A DNA stretch of 64,000 nucleotides from Novosphingobium sp. (GTDB lineage: Bacteria > Pseudomonadota > Alphaproteobacteria > Sphingomonadales > Sphingomonadaceae), in contig NZ_JADZAT010000032.1 in assembly GCF_020852455.1 (NCBI RefSeq), forward strand, positions 62,001-126,000. Reading direction: 5' to 3'. Below the pieces are notes generated by a model. The model was given only the letters and a program-made list of their open reading frames with translations, made no database searches and was not told the DNA's origin. The translations under genes and the position numbers were made by a program. Shown here piece by piece: positions 18,921-30,300 of the stretch (the stretch's first letter is position 1; each line of letters starts with the position of its first letter).

Positions 18921-19616
18921 ATGAAGACAAAGACCCGTTGGCTCACTTCGGCAATGGCCGCCACCGCGCTGCTCGCGACCTCGGCCTGCGTCACCGATCC
19001 GAACACCGGTGAAAAGAAAGTTTCGCGAACCGCAATCGGCGGCGTCGGCGGCGCTGTGGTTGGCGGCCTGCTGGGCGGGCTGATCGGTGGCAAGACCGGG
19101 CGCATCGTCGGCGCCGGGATCGGCGGCGTGGCCGGCGGCGTGGTCGGCTACAAGATGGACCAGCAGATCAAGACGCTTAAGGAAAAGACCGCCGGTTCGG
19201 GCGTTGACGTGACCGAAACCGATGGCGGCAAGGCGATCCTGGTCAACCTGCCCGACGGCGTCACCTTCGATGTCGGCTCCTACACGCTCAAGCCCGAATT
19301 CCGCACCACGCTGGATCAGGTTGCGCAGAGCCTGCTCGAATATCCCGACAGCCTGGTTGACGTCTATGGCCACACCGATTCGACCGGCAGCGATGCCTAC
19401 AACCAGACGCTGTCGGAAAACCGCGCGCGCACGGTGATGAACTACCTCGTCTCCAAGGGCGTGCCCGCCGCGCGGCTGCGCAGCCAGGGCTTTGGTGAAA
19501 CCATGCCGGTGACCACCAACGATACGCCCGAAGGCCGGGCCAAGAACCGCCGGGTGGAAATCAAGATCGTGCCGATCACCCAGGAAGAAGTGAACGCCGC
19601 GCGCGCCGGCAGCTGA
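18921..19616 (+). CDS. OmpA-family lipoprotein with glycine-zipper (YiaD-like)
   Basis: Lipobox LLATSAC; GGVGGAVVGGLLGGLIGG; OmpA motif VDVYGHTDSTGSDAYNQTLSENRARTV. Confidence 0.92.
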   Translation: MKTKTRWLTSAMAATALLATSACVTDPNTGEKKVSRTAIGGVGGAVVGGLLGGLIGGKTGRIVGAGIGGVAGGVVGYKMDQQIKTLKEKTAGSGVDVTETDGGKAILVNLPDGVTFDVGSYTLKPEFRTTLDQVAQSLLEYPDSLVDVYGHTDSTGSDAYNQTLSENRARTVMNYLVSKGVPAARLRSQGFGETMPVTTNDTPEGRAKNRRVEIKIVPITQEEVNAARAGS

Positions 19617-19633
19617 TCGTCCTCACGGGATCG

Positions 19634-19672
19634 ATGCCAAGGGGCTCGCCTGCAAGGGCGGGCCTCTTTTCG
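19634..19672 (+). terminator. Probable Rho-independent terminator
   Basis: GGGGCTCGCCTGCAAGGGCGGGCCTCTTTT after the OmpA-family gene. Confidence 0.6.
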
Positions 19673-19674
19673 TA

Positions 19675-20490
19675 TCAGCCCGCCAGTTCCCTGGCCCGGC
19701 CCGCCAGCCGCTCGACCGCCGCTGCATGGATCAGCGGCGAGCTTACCAGCACGCCAAAGGCGCGCGGATCGCGCTTGTTGTAGGCCAGCGGCTGGCCGAA
19801 GGCGTCGGTTACCGCCGCCCCCGCCTCGCGCGCGATCAGCGCGGCGGCGCCGATGTCCCATTCGTAACCCCAGCGCAGCGTCGCAACCAGATCGGCCTCG
19901 TCAGCCGCGACCAACGCCATGCGCAGCGCGATCGAATTGGGCTGATCGACCGGGGTGAGATCGGAGTCGGCCTTGGGCAGGGCATGGGCCGGCACCCGCG
20001 CACCCGGCAATTCGGCGCGGCGCGAGGCGACCAGCCGCTGGCCGTTGCGCCATGAACCCTGCCCGGCCTCGCCGCTCCAGAATTCACCGCGCGCCGGGGC
20101 GTCGAGTATTCCCAGCAGCGGCCGCCCGGCGCTGACCAGCGCAACCGACACCGCCCAGCCGGTGCGGCCGCGGATGAAGTCGCGCGTCCCGTCGATCGGA
20201 TCGACCAGCCAGATCAGCCCGCCATCGAGCCGTTCGGGCGCATCGACGGTTTCTTCCGACAGCCAGCCCGCCGCCGGCAGCAGCGCGCCCAGTTCGCGCT
20301 TGAGGAAGCTGTCCACCGCCAGGTCCGCCGCGCTGACCGGACTGTCGCCCCCCTTGTCCCAGCTTTCGAGCGCATGGCCATGCCCCGGCCAGGTATCGAG
20401 CGCGATCCGCCCGGCCGCGCGCACGATCGCTTCAAGGCGCGCACGATCGATCAAGCCCTGGCTTTTCCGGTAATTGAGAATGGCTCGCAA
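19675..20490 (-). CDS. Inositol monophosphatase family / 3'(2'),5'-bisphosphate nucleotidase-like
   Basis: [54 protein letters not shown]; start codon uncertain. Confidence 0.87.
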   Translation of the reverse strand: MRAILNYRKSQGLIDRARLEAIVRAAGRIALDTWPGHGHALESWDKGGDSPVSAADLAVDSFLKRELGALLPAAGWLSEETVDAPERLDGGLIWLVDPIDGTRDFIRGRTGWAVSVALVSAGRPLLGILDAPARGEFWSGEAGQGSWRNGQRLVASRRAELPGARVPAHALPKADSDLTPVDQPNSIALRMALVAADEADLVATLRWGYEWDIGAAALIAREAGAAVTDAFGQPLAYNKRDPRAFGVLVSSPLIHAAAVERLAGRARELAG

Positions 20491-20614
20491 CTGGCGTTCA
20501 TATTTCTACCCTAGTGGGGCTTTCAGGGTCTTTTCAAGCCCTGCCCGCTGTGCTTATGCGGCACCGCACAATGGGCCGCACGCCCCTCCCCTCCCCCAGG
20601 CTGGAGACTTCCTG

Positions 20615-21811
<1,197 letters not shown>

Positions 21812-21857
21812 TCGGAAAACCGCTCCGGACGCGTCCGGATCGACTGCTTCTTGCAGA

Positions 21858-21884
21858 GGGCCGGCCCGGTGGGTCGGCCCTTTC
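21858..21884 (+). terminator. Rho-independent terminator downstream of sucC
   Basis: GGGCCGgcccggtgggtCGGCCCTTTC. Confidence 0.72.
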
Positions 21885-22008
21885 GCATTGCGCGGCGCGA
21901 TCTGTAGCATTTTTGCTGCAAAGCATGAGCAAACTCGACTTGACCGCAAGGACACGCGCGGCAATGGCGGTTGGCGCTACGCCGTCAGCCGGGACTCAAT
22001 TTGACCGG

Positions 22009-22032
22009 GTTGACGTTTACGTAAACGACAAC
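22009..22032. promoter_or_regulatory. 24-bp operator-like palindrome upstream of etfBA (MerR/LiuR-like motif)
   Basis: GTTGACGTTTACGTAAACGACAAC: inner 14-mer CGTTTACGTAAACG is a perfect palindrome, with a single mismatched pair over 24 bp; 58 bp upstream of etfB ATG. Confidence 0.65.
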
Positions 22033-22090
22033 TATGCCGCCCCCGAAATCCGTTCACTGGGCAGCATTTGCTGGGAAAGGTCTGGAACCG

Positions 22091-22843
22091 ATGAAAGCCC
22101 TGGTCTGCGTGAAGCGCGTGATCGATTATAACGTCAAGCCGCGGGTCAAGTCCGATGGCACCGGCGTCGATCTCGCCAACGTCAAGATGAGCATGAACCC
22201 CTTCGACGAAATCGCCGTCGAAGAAGCGATCCGCCTCAAGGAAAAGGGCATCGTGACCGAGATCGTCGCGCTCAGCGTCGGCCCGGCCAAGGCCCAGGAA
22301 ACGCTGCGTACCGCACTGGCCATGGGTGCTGACCGCGCCGTGCTCGTCCAGGTCGATGACGGCGTCGAAGTCGAGCCGCTGGCCGTCGCCAAGGTGGTCA
22401 AGGGCGTGGCCGAGGAAGAAGGCGCCAGCCTGATCATCACCGGCAAGCAGGCGATCGACGACGATTCGAACCAGGTCGGCCAGATGGTCGCCGCGCTGAT
22501 GGGCCGCCCGCAGGGCACCTTCGCCAACGAAGTCTCGGTCGAAGGCGATTCGGTGGTGGTGAAGCGCGAAGTCGATGGCGGTCTGGAAACGGTCAAGCTG
22601 GCGCTGCCGGCGGTGGTCACCACCGACCTGCGCCTTAACGAACCGCGCTATGCCTCGCTGCCGAACATCATGAAGGCCAAGTCCAAGCCGCTCGCCACCA
22701 AGGCGCCGGGTGACTACGGGGTCGATATTGCCCCGCGCCTCAAGACCCTCAAGGTCAGCGAACCGCCGTTGCGCAGCGCCGGGATCAAGGTGGCCGACGT
22801 GGACGCCCTCGTCGCCAAGCTCAAGGAAATGGGCGTAGCCTAA
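22091..22843 (+). CDS. etfB: Electron transfer flavoprotein subunit beta
   Basis: [51 protein letters not shown]. Confidence 0.96.
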   Translation: MKALVCVKRVIDYNVKPRVKSDGTGVDLANVKMSMNPFDEIAVEEAIRLKEKGIVTEIVALSVGPAKAQETLRTALAMGADRAVLVQVDDGVEVEPLAVAKVVKGVAEEEGASLIITGKQAIDDDSNQVGQMVAALMGRPQGTFANEVSVEGDSVVVKREVDGGLETVKLALPAVVTTDLRLNEPRYASLPNIMKAKSKPLATKAPGDYGVDIAPRLKTLKVSEPPLRSAGIKVADVDALVAKLKEMGVA

Positions 22844-22857
22844 GACCACTCACCCAC

Positions 22858-22925
22858 CTCCGTTCGTGTCGAGCGAAGTCGAGACACAGCGCGAGGCATC
22901 TCGACTTCGCTCGATGCGAACGGAG
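22858..22925. repeat. Intergenic palindromic repeat between etfB and etfA
   Basis: CTCCGTTCGTGTCGAGCGAAGTCGAGA / 14-nt loop / TCTCGACTTCGCTCGATGCGAACGGAG; 27-bp stem with two mismatched positions. Confidence 0.88.
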
Positions 22926-22946
22926 TCCGGTTGGAAGGAAGTTGAA

Positions 22947-23876
22947 ATGAAAACTCTCGTTTGGGTCGAACACGACAACGCCTCGGTCAAGGACGCCACC
23001 CTGGCCGCCGTCACTGCCGCCTCGCAGCTGGGTGAAGTGCATCTGCTGGTCGCTGGCGCGGGCTGCGCCGGGGTTGCCGCCGAAGCCGCCAAGATCGCCG
23101 GCGTGGGCAAGGTCCACCTGGCTGACGACGCCGCCTATGCCAATGCGCTGGCCGAAAACGTCGCGCCGCTGGTGGCCGGCCTGATGGCCGATCACGATGC
23201 CTTCGTGGCGCCCGCCACCACCACCGGCAAGAACGTCGCCCCGCGCGTCGCTGCGCTGCTCGATGTCATGCAGATCTCGGACATCCTTTCGGTCGAAGGT
23301 CCCAAGACCTTCACCCGTCCGATCTATGCCGGCAACGCCATCGCCACGGTTGAATCGAGCGATGCCAAGCTGGTGATCACCGTGCGCGGCACCGCCTTCG
23401 CCAAGGCCGAAGCCAGCGGCGGTTCGGGCGCAGTCGAGGCCGTTTCGGGCCCGGGCAATGCCGGGACCAGCAGCTTCGTCGGTTCGGAAATCGCCAAGAG
23501 TGAGCGTCCGGAACTGACCAGCGCCAAGATCATCGTCTCGGGCGGCCGCGCGCTCAAGGATGCCGATACCTTCAAGGCGACCATCTTCCCGCTGGCCGAC
23601 AAGCTGGGCGCGGCAGTCGGCGCGAGCCGTGCGGCGGTCGATGCGGGCTATGTCCCCAACGACTTCCAGGTCGGCCAGACCGGCAAGATCGTCGCCCCCG
23701 AAGTCTATGTCGCGGTCGGCATCTCAGGCGCGATCCAGCACCTTGCGGGGATGAAGGATTCGAAGACCATCATCGCGATCAACAAGGACGAGGACGCGCC
23801 GATCTTCCAGGTCGCCGACATCGGCCTGGTCGCCGACCTGTTCAACGCGGTGCCGGAACTGACCGGCAAGCTTTGA
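22947..23876 (+). CDS. etfA: Electron transfer flavoprotein subunit alpha
   Basis: [19 protein letters not shown]..., [79 protein letters not shown]. Confidence 0.96.
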   Translation: MKTLVWVEHDNASVKDATLAAVTAASQLGEVHLLVAGAGCAGVAAEAAKIAGVGKVHLADDAAYANALAENVAPLVAGLMADHDAFVAPATTTGKNVAPRVAALLDVMQISDILSVEGPKTFTRPIYAGNAIATVESSDAKLVITVRGTAFAKAEASGGSGAVEAVSGPGNAGTSSFVGSEIAKSERPELTSAKIIVSGGRALKDADTFKATIFPLADKLGAAVGASRAAVDAGYVPNDFQVGQTGKIVAPEVYVAVGISGAIQHLAGMKDSKTIIAINKDEDAPIFQVADIGLVADLFNAVPELTGKL

Positions 23877-23907
23877 TCAAGGCGCCAATCGCACATTGAG
23901 TTGAAGA

Positions 23908-23935
23908 GGGCCCCAAGCGATTGGGGCCCTTTTTG
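23908..23935 (+). terminator. Rho-independent terminator downstream of etfA
   Basis: GGGCCCCAAGCGATTGGGGCCCTTTTTG. Confidence 0.85.
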
Positions 23936-24061
23936 CAACCAACTGGCAAGCGGTTACTAACCCACCGGCGAGCCGCCAAGACGTCCCAGAGGCGCATTTT
24001 CCTACACCCCCCTGATCTGTCATCCTGACCGGCTGCACCCCCGACTCAGGAGTTTCGGACG

Positions 24062-24982
24062 ATGGATCTTGCCCCCGATCAGCAACTTGTCCCCCTGCGC
24101 CAGCGCGATGATGGCTGGACTGCGCAGCGCCAGCGGGATTTCCTTGAGGCGCTCGCCGCTTGCGGATCGGTCAGCAAGGCCGCGCTGAACGTGGGGATGA
24201 GCCGCGAGAGCGCCTATGCCTTGCGCCGCCGCGCCGATGCGCGCGGCTTTGCCCAGGCCTGGGACGCGGCGCGGGCCATGGCGGTTGAGCATCTGACCGA
24301 AGTGGCCTGGGACCGCGCGCTGGAGGGCGAGGTGCGGCAGGTCTATTACCACGGCGAGCTGGTGGGCGAGACGCGGCATTTCGACAACCGGCTGCTGCTG
24401 GCGCTGATCGCGCAGAACCGGGCGTTGCTGGCAGGCCACCGGGCCGGACCGGCGCTGGCTTCGCCCGCGCTGGTTGCCGAGGTTGCGGCGGACTGGGAAG
24501 CGGCATTGGACCGGGCCGAGCGCGGCGAGGCGCTGGTCGAGCCGGAAGCAGCCCGCGCTGCCGTGCCCGGGGCTGACAGCCGGACGAGCGATGAAGCCCA
24601 GCGGCTTGAGATCGGGCTGTTCGATCACTGGTGGGACGAGGCCGGCGAGCGCTGGCTGACAAACTGGCCCGCGCCCGAGGGCTTTACCGGAGCGGAATTC
24701 TGGATCAACCAGCAGGGCGAGGTGATCGCCGCCTATGATCCCGACGCCGACCCGGTCGAGGACAGCTATGGTCGCCCGATCGAGCGCGACTGGGCACGCG
24801 AGCTGAGCGATGAGGAACTGGCCGGGATCGAGCAGGCCGCAGAGGACGAGGAAGAGGTGCGCGCCGCGCGGATCGATCTGTATCGGCGCGCTGCCTTTGG
24901 ACTGGCCAGCAAGGCCGAACGAACCGCACTGGCCGCTGCCAATGGGGGCCGGATCGGGGTTCGCACGGCAGGGGGCGGGTGA
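24062..24982 (+). CDS. HTH-containing hypothetical protein (terminase-small-subunit-like N-terminus, acidic C-terminus)
   Basis: QRDFLEALAACGSVSKAALNVGMSRESAYALRRRADARGFAQAWDAA resembles the HTH of phage terminase small subunits; no adjacent phage genes. Confidence 0.65.
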   Translation: MDLAPDQQLVPLRQRDDGWTAQRQRDFLEALAACGSVSKAALNVGMSRESAYALRRRADARGFAQAWDAARAMAVEHLTEVAWDRALEGEVRQVYYHGELVGETRHFDNRLLLALIAQNRALLAGHRAGPALASPALVAEVAADWEAALDRAERGEALVEPEAARAAVPGADSRTSDEAQRLEIGLFDHWWDEAGERWLTNWPAPEGFTGAEFWINQQGEVIAAYDPDADPVEDSYGRPIERDWARELSDEELAGIEQAAEDEEEVRAARIDLYRRAAFGLASKAERTALAAANGGRIGVRTAGGG

Positions 24983-25043
24983 TGGCTTTTTTGTCGCCCC
25001 CGGACCCTGTGAACTTTGTCAGCTTTGTACCCGCAAGCGAACG

Positions 25044-25568
25044 CTAGACCCGCTCGTACAGCACCAGCGCGGCGCCACCGTCAGGCTGGTGCAGGCCATA
25101 GCGCACGAAGCCCAGCTTGCCTGCCAGCGCGTCCGAAGCCGCGTGCCCATGCTCGATCATGCAGGCGATTCGCTGGCGGCCGTGGACCTGGTCGAACCAG
25201 GCCAAGGCGGCTTCCATTGCCTCGCCGGCAATGCCCTGGCCCCAGTGGTCCTGGTGGACGATCCAGCCCGCTTCGGCGACATTGTCGAGGCCCTGGTCGG
25301 CGCCGAACCCCCGGTGGCTGCGGAACACACCGCAGTTGGCGACGATCCGGTCATGCCCCTTCAGACGGACCATGAAGGTGCCATAGCCGTGCAGCGCCCA
25401 GGACCCGGCATTGCGGTGCAGGCGGTTGAAGGCGTCCATCTCGGTGGGGACGAACGAGCCCAGAAAGCGGCGGGTCTCCTCGGCCAGGGTCAGGTCGAAC
25501 AGGCCCGGCAGGTCGCGCAGCGCGGGCTGCCACAGTTCAAGCCGGCGGGTGGTGAGCAGCGGGGTCAA
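25044..25568 (-). CDS. GNAT-family N-acetyltransferase (RimJ/RimL-like)
   Basis: TRRLELWQPALRDLPGLFDL..., NCGVFRSHRGFG, GWIVHQDHWGQGIAGEAMEAALAWF. Confidence 0.85.
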   Translation of the reverse strand: MTPLLTTRRLELWQPALRDLPGLFDLTLAEETRRFLGSFVPTEMDAFNRLHRNAGSWALHGYGTFMVRLKGHDRIVANCGVFRSHRGFGADQGLDNVAEAGWIVHQDHWGQGIAGEAMEAALAWFDQVHGRQRIACMIEHGHAASDALAGKLGFVRYGLHQPDGGAALVLYERV

Positions 25569-26845
25569 AGCAATTGATCCACCGCGTGAATCAGCACGCC
25601 CACCAGCCCGCCGACCAGCGTTCCGTTGATCCGGATGAATTGCAGGTCGCGGCCCACCGCGCCTTCGATCCGGTCGGTCACGGTTTCGGCATCCCAGCGC
25701 TTCACGGTTTCGGACACCAGCCGGACGATCTGGTCGCCATAGCGCACCGAAATGCCGACCAGGGTGCGCCGGGCAAAGCGGTTGATCTGGATCTGCAGTG
25801 CGGGATCGTCACGCAGATGCTTGCCCAGTTCGGTCAGCGCTTCGGCCAGCTGGCCGCTGCCTTCGCCGGCCGGACGGCGCAGGCGGGTAAGCATGCCGGT
25901 GCGCAGCCGTTCCCACACCCCCTGCCACCACTTCGACACCGCCGGGTTGGCGATCAGTTCGCCCTTGAGCCGCTCAACCCGGGTCCGCAGTTCTTCATCC
26001 TGCTGGAGGTCCTGGGCGAGCTTGGCGAGGCCTTCCTCGATCTTGCCGCGCAGGGGATGGTCGGGATCGACGATCACTTCGGCCAGCAGCTTGTAAAGCC
26101 CGTCGAGCACCGAATTGGCCACGGTCTCATCCAGCCCGGTCCAGCGCAGCACGGCATTGGCGCGGCGGTGGATCAGTTCGCGGATCAGTTCTTCGTTGTC
26201 TTCCAGCGTCAGCCCGGCCCAGCGCACCAGCGATTCGATCACCGGCATGTGGCGCTTGTCGGCAATCGTGGTGGTCAGCATCTGGCCAAGCAGCGGCGAT
26301 ACCTCAAGCTTCTCGACCTGGCGGAACAGGCCGCCGCGCACCTGGGTGCCAAGCCGTTCGGGATCGAGCGATTCGAGCACCTGCGCGGCGAGTTCCGCCG
26401 CCCCGTCGCGCAGCCGGGTCGAACCGCCCTTTGCCGGATCGGCCAGCCAGTCACCCGCCGCGCCAGCGAGGTTCATCGACCGCAGCCGCCGCGCGACCAC
26501 CGGCGGGATCAGGAAGTTGTCGCGCAGGAACTGCGCCATGGTTTCGGCGATCCGGTCCTTGTTCTCGGGGATGATCGCGGTGTGCGGGATCGGCAGGCCC
26601 AGCGGATGACGGAACAGCGCGGTCACCGCGAACCAGTCGGCCATGCCGCCAACCATACCGGCTTCGGCAAAGGCCAGGACATAGCCCATCGCGGGGTGCA
26701 GGTCCTGGAACTGGCGGGCCAGCAGGAACAGACCCGCCATGGCCACCAAGAGCCCGGTGGCGGTTCGGCGCATGGTCCTGGCCCGGTCGACCGGCAGAGC
26801 GCTGACCGGGCGGCGCCAGCGCAGCCGAGGCGCCTGCCCGCTCAC
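25565..26845 (-). CDS. DUF445 (YjiN-like) membrane protein
   Basis: MVGGMADWFAVTALFRHPLGLPIPHTAIIPENKDRIAETMAQFLRDNFL; C-terminal INGTLVGGLVGVLIHAVDQLL. Confidence 0.88.
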   Translation of the reverse strand: MSGQAPRLRWRRPVSALPVDRARTMRRTATGLLVAMAGLFLLARQFQDLHPAMGYVLAFAEAGMVGGMADWFAVTALFRHPLGLPIPHTAIIPENKDRIAETMAQFLRDNFLIPPVVARRLRSMNLAGAAGDWLADPAKGGSTRLRDGAAELAAQVLESLDPERLGTQVRGGLFRQVEKLEVSPLLGQMLTTTIADKRHMPVIESLVRWAGLTLEDNEELIRELIHRRANAVLRWTGLDETVANSVLDGLYKLLAEVIVDPDHPLRGKIEEGLAKLAQDLQQDEELRTRVERLKGELIANPAVSKWWQGVWERLRTGMLTRLRRPAGEGSGQLAEALTELGKHLRDDPALQIQINRFARRTLVGISVRYGDQIVRLVSETVKRWDAETVTDRIEGAVGRDLQFIRINGTLVGGLVGVLIHAVDQLL

Positions 26846-29800
26846 TCGGCCGGCAAGGCCCCGGCCTGCTGCTGCGCTTCGTGTGCTTCGTCCTCGGGTT
26901 TGTAGGTCAGGAAGGTCCGGCGCAGGCGCGGGCCCAGCCGCGCTTCAAGGCCATTGGCCAGGCTGAACCCGGCAGGCACGATCAGCAGGGTCAGCAGAGT
27001 GGACAAGATCAGCCCGCCCATCACCACGGTGCCCATCGGCGCACGCCAGGCGCTGTCTCCGGTCAGCGACAGCGCGGTGGGGATCATCCCGGCGGTCATC
27101 GCCACGGTGGTCATCACGATCGGCTGGGCGCGCTTGTGCCCGGCTTCGACAATCGCTTCGAACCGCGAGGTGCCCTTGGCCATCTCGTCGATCGCAAAGT
27201 CGATCAGCAGGATCGAGTTCTTGGCGACGATCCCGAACAGCATCAGCACCCCGATGAACACCGGCAGCGAGATCGGCTGACCGAGCACGAACAGGAACAG
27301 CAGCCCGCCCAGCGGAGCCAGCAGCAGCGAGCCCATGTTGACCAGCGGCGATACGAAGCGATGATAGAGCAGCACCAGCACGCCGAACACCAGCAGCACC
27401 GCCGAACCCAGCGCGACCGTGAAACTGTCGAGCAGTTCGGCCAGGATCTCGTCCTCGCCAAAGGCCTTGTCGCTGACGCCCTGCGGCAGGTTCTTGATGA
27501 TCGGCAGCTTCTCGATCTCGGCCATCACCGTGCCCTTGTTGACCCCCGGCGCCAGATCGGCGCCAATGAAGACGCGGCGTTCCTGGTTGTAGCGGCGGAT
27601 CGCAACCGGGCCCGAGCCAAAGCTGATGTCGGCCACCCGCGAAAGCGGAACCGATCCGCCCGTAGTGGTCTGCACCGGCAGGTTCTCGATCACCGAAATG
27701 TCGCGGCGGGCATCTTCGGACAGCCGCACCCGGATCGGGATCTGGCGGTCGGACAGCGAGAACTTGGCCGCGTTCTGATCGATATCGCCGATCGTGGCGA
27801 TACGGATCGTCTGGCTCAGCGCGGCGGTGGTCACCCCCAGGCTGGCGGCCAGTTCCTGGCGCGGCTTGATCAGCAGTTCGGGGCGGCGGGTGTCAGCCGA
27901 AACACGCGGCGCGACGATCCCCTTTATGCCCTTCATCTGTTCGACCAGCTGGGCTGCGGTCTTTTCAAGCACTTCGGTGTTCGATCCGGTCAGCATCTTG
28001 GAAATCGGCCGGCCGATCCCGCCAGGGCCCACCCCGCTGAACGACTGGAAGGTTACCCGCGCATCGGGGATCGCCTGAAGCAGCGGGGTCAGTTCGCGCT
28101 CGAACTCCTGACTGGTCTTCTCGCGATCTTCCTTGAGCGAGATGAACAGGCGGCCGTTGCCTTCACGCACGCGCTGCTGGATCCGTTCAACGTCGTCCTT
28201 GCGCTGGGCGACGATCGCCGAAACCGCATCGACCACGTCTTCCGTCTGCTTGAGCGTGGTGCCCGGAACCATCTCGATCGCGATCTGGCTGGTATCCTCG
28301 TTCACTTCGGGGAACAGCTGGGTGGGAATGGTTCCAGCCAGCACGCCCGAAAGCACCAGCGACAAGAAGCCGATCCCCAGCATCCAGATCCGGTGATCGC
28401 GCAGCCGCGCGCCCAGCCGCAGGATCCACATCCGGGACCAGGCGAAAAACCCGCTTTCGCTGCGCGGCATGGCCATGCCAACCAACCAGCCGAGCAGGGT
28501 GGTGACGAAGAAGCCGAGCAGGAAGACGATCGGCATGCCCAGGAACAGCACCGACAGCCAGGTCAGCGGTCCCGGTCCGGTGGCTACCTGGCCTTCGACC
28601 GGTGCCGCAGCCTTGAACAGCAGCAGATAGATCACCGCGGCCATCGCCACATAGCACAGCGCCAGGAAGGCCGGATGCCCGGGCACGCGCTCAACCTTCG
28701 CGCGCATCGCCTTGGCCTTGGTAGTGTCGAGCGACCAGTGCAGGACCTTGAGGTAGCGATCCATCCACGGCCCGCTGCCGTGTTCGGCAATCCCGTGAGC
28801 CTTGAGGAAATAGGCCGCGATCATCGGGGTGATCATGCGCGCCACCGCCAGGCTCATCAGCACCGAAGCGACCACGGTCCAGCCGAAGTTCTTGAAGAAC
28901 TGGCCCGGAATCCCCGGCATCAGCCCCACCGGCAGGAACACCGCGACGATCGAGAAGGTGGTGGCAACCACCGCCAGCCCGATTTCGTCGGCCGCGTCGA
29001 TCGAGGCCTGGTAGGCGCTCTTGCCCATGCGCATATGGCGCACGATGTTCTCGACCTCGACGATGGCGTCGTCGACCAGCACCCCGGCGACCAGGCCAAG
29101 CGCGAGCAGCGACATCTGGTTGAGCGTGAAGCCCAGCATCTGGATGAACCAGAAGCTGGGGATCGCAGACAGGGGAATCGCGATTGCCGAGATCATCGTC
29201 GCGCGCCAGTCGCGCAGGAAGAAGAACACCACGACCACGGCCAGGATCGCGCCTTCGACCATCGCCGCGATCGAGCTTTCGTACTGCGCCTTGACGTAGG
29301 TGACGGTGGTGAACAGCTTGTTGAAGTGGATCCCGGGGTTCTGCTTTTCGATCTGCTCAAGCTTGGCGACCGCATTGTCGTAAACCGAAACGTCGGATTC
29401 GCCGCGCGATCGTGCGATCGAGAAGGTCACCACCGGCTTGCCGTCGGTCTTGCCGAGCGAGGTGATTTCACCGAAGCTGTCGGACACCTTGGCGACATCG
29501 GCCAGCTTGACCGTACGCCCGCCGCCCAGCGGGATCTCGGTCTGCGACAGTTCGAAAGCGGTGGCGGCGTTGCCCAGCACGCGCACCGACTGGCGCGATC
29601 CGGCGATTTCCGAACGGCCGCCCGCCGCGTTCACATTGAACTGGCGCAGCGCCCCATTGATCTGGCTGGCGGTGACCCCCAGCGACTGCATCTTGGCCGG
29701 ATCGAGCACCACCAGGATTTCGCGCTCAACCCCGCCGGCGCGTTCGACCGAGGCCATGCCCTGCACGCCCAGCAGGCGCTTGGTCACGGTATCGTCGACG

Positions 29801-30276
29801 AACCACGAGAGCTGCTCGATCGTCATGTCATCAGCCGAAACGGAGAAATAGCCGATCGGATCGGACGAGGTTTCGATCTTGAAGACCTGCGGCTCAAGGA
29901 TCCCGTCGGGCAGGCTGCCCCGGGCCTGATCGACCTGGTTCTTCACATCGTTGAGCGCTTCGATGATGCTGGTGCCGATCTGGAATTCGACCACCGTCTC
30001 GCTGCCGCCTTCGCGCGCGGTCGACGAGATGTTCTGCACCCCCTGGATCGAGCGCAACGAAGCTTCGATCTTCTGGGTGATCTGGTTCTCGATTTCAGCC
30101 GGCGCGGCGCCGGGCTGGCTGATCACCACGACCACGCCGGGGAATTCGATATCCGGATCGTTCTGGACCTTCATCTGCGAGAAGGCGACCATCCCGGCCA
30201 GCATCAGGCCCAGGAACAGCACGATCGGCACCACCGGGTTGCGAATGCACCAGGCCGAGATATTGCGGAAGCTCAT
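26842..30276 (-). CDS. RND efflux transporter permease (AcrB/MexB-type, 1144 aa)
   Basis: FLGLMLAGMVAFSQMKVQNDPDIEFPGVVV, multi-TM with GLVAGVLVDDAIVEVENIVRHM and MLFGIVAKNSILLIDFAIDEM. Confidence 0.95.
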   Translation of the reverse strand: MSFRNISAWCIRNPVVPIVLFLGLMLAGMVAFSQMKVQNDPDIEFPGVVVVISQPGAAPAEIENQITQKIEASLRSIQGVQNISSTAREGGSETVVEFQIGTSIIEALNDVKNQVDQARGSLPDGILEPQVFKIETSSDPIGYFSVSADDMTIEQLSWFVDDTVTKRLLGVQGMASVERAGGVEREILVVLDPAKMQSLGVTASQINGALRQFNVNAAGGRSEIAGSRQSVRVLGNAATAFELSQTEIPLGGGRTVKLADVAKVSDSFGEITSLGKTDGKPVVTFSIARSRGESDVSVYDNAVAKLEQIEKQNPGIHFNKLFTTVTYVKAQYESSIAAMVEGAILAVVVVFFFLRDWRATMISAIAIPLSAIPSFWFIQMLGFTLNQMSLLALGLVAGVLVDDAIVEVENIVRHMRMGKSAYQASIDAADEIGLAVVATTFSIVAVFLPVGLMPGIPGQFFKNFGWTVVASVLMSLAVARMITPMIAAYFLKAHGIAEHGSGPWMDRYLKVLHWSLDTTKAKAMRAKVERVPGHPAFLALCYVAMAAVIYLLLFKAAAPVEGQVATGPGPLTWLSVLFLGMPIVFLLGFFVTTLLGWLVGMAMPRSESGFFAWSRMWILRLGARLRDHRIWMLGIGFLSLVLSGVLAGTIPTQLFPEVNEDTSQIAIEMVPGTTLKQTEDVVDAVSAIVAQRKDDVERIQQRVREGNGRLFISLKEDREKTSQEFERELTPLLQAIPDARVTFQSFSGVGPGGIGRPISKMLTGSNTEVLEKTAAQLVEQMKGIKGIVAPRVSADTRRPELLIKPRQELAASLGVTTAALSQTIRIATIGDIDQNAAKFSLSDRQIPIRVRLSEDARRDISVIENLPVQTTTGGSVPLSRVADISFGSGPVAIRRYNQERRVFIGADLAPGVNKGTVMAEIEKLPIIKNLPQGVSDKAFGEDEILAELLDSFTVALGSAVLLVFGVLVLLYHRFVSPLVNMGSLLLAPLGGLLFLFVLGQPISLPVFIGVLMLFGIVAKNSILLIDFAIDEMAKGTSRFEAIVEAGHKRAQPIVMTTVAMTAGMIPTALSLTGDSAWRAPMGTVVMGGLILSTLLTLLIVPAGFSLANGLEARLGPRLRRTFLTYKPEDEAHEAQQQAGALPAE

Positions 30277-30300
30277 GGTTAGACTCCTGCCGGTCCCGGC

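Noticed and set aside
17572-18924. 450-aa plus-strand ORF
   Set aside because: Antisense shadow of the CNNM/hemolysin-family gene, which has clear CBS/DUF21 motifs.
22866-22946. Upstream extension of etfA ORF
   Set aside because: The extra residues (MSSEVETQREASRLRSMRTESGWKEVE) are translation of the palindromic repeat; canonical start MKTLVWVEH at 22947 is preferred.
26881-30282. 1133-aa plus-strand ORF
   Set aside because: Exact antisense shadow of the RND permease; composition (His/Arg/Gln/Gly-rich, no domains) is typical of reverse-complement reading of a high-GC gene.
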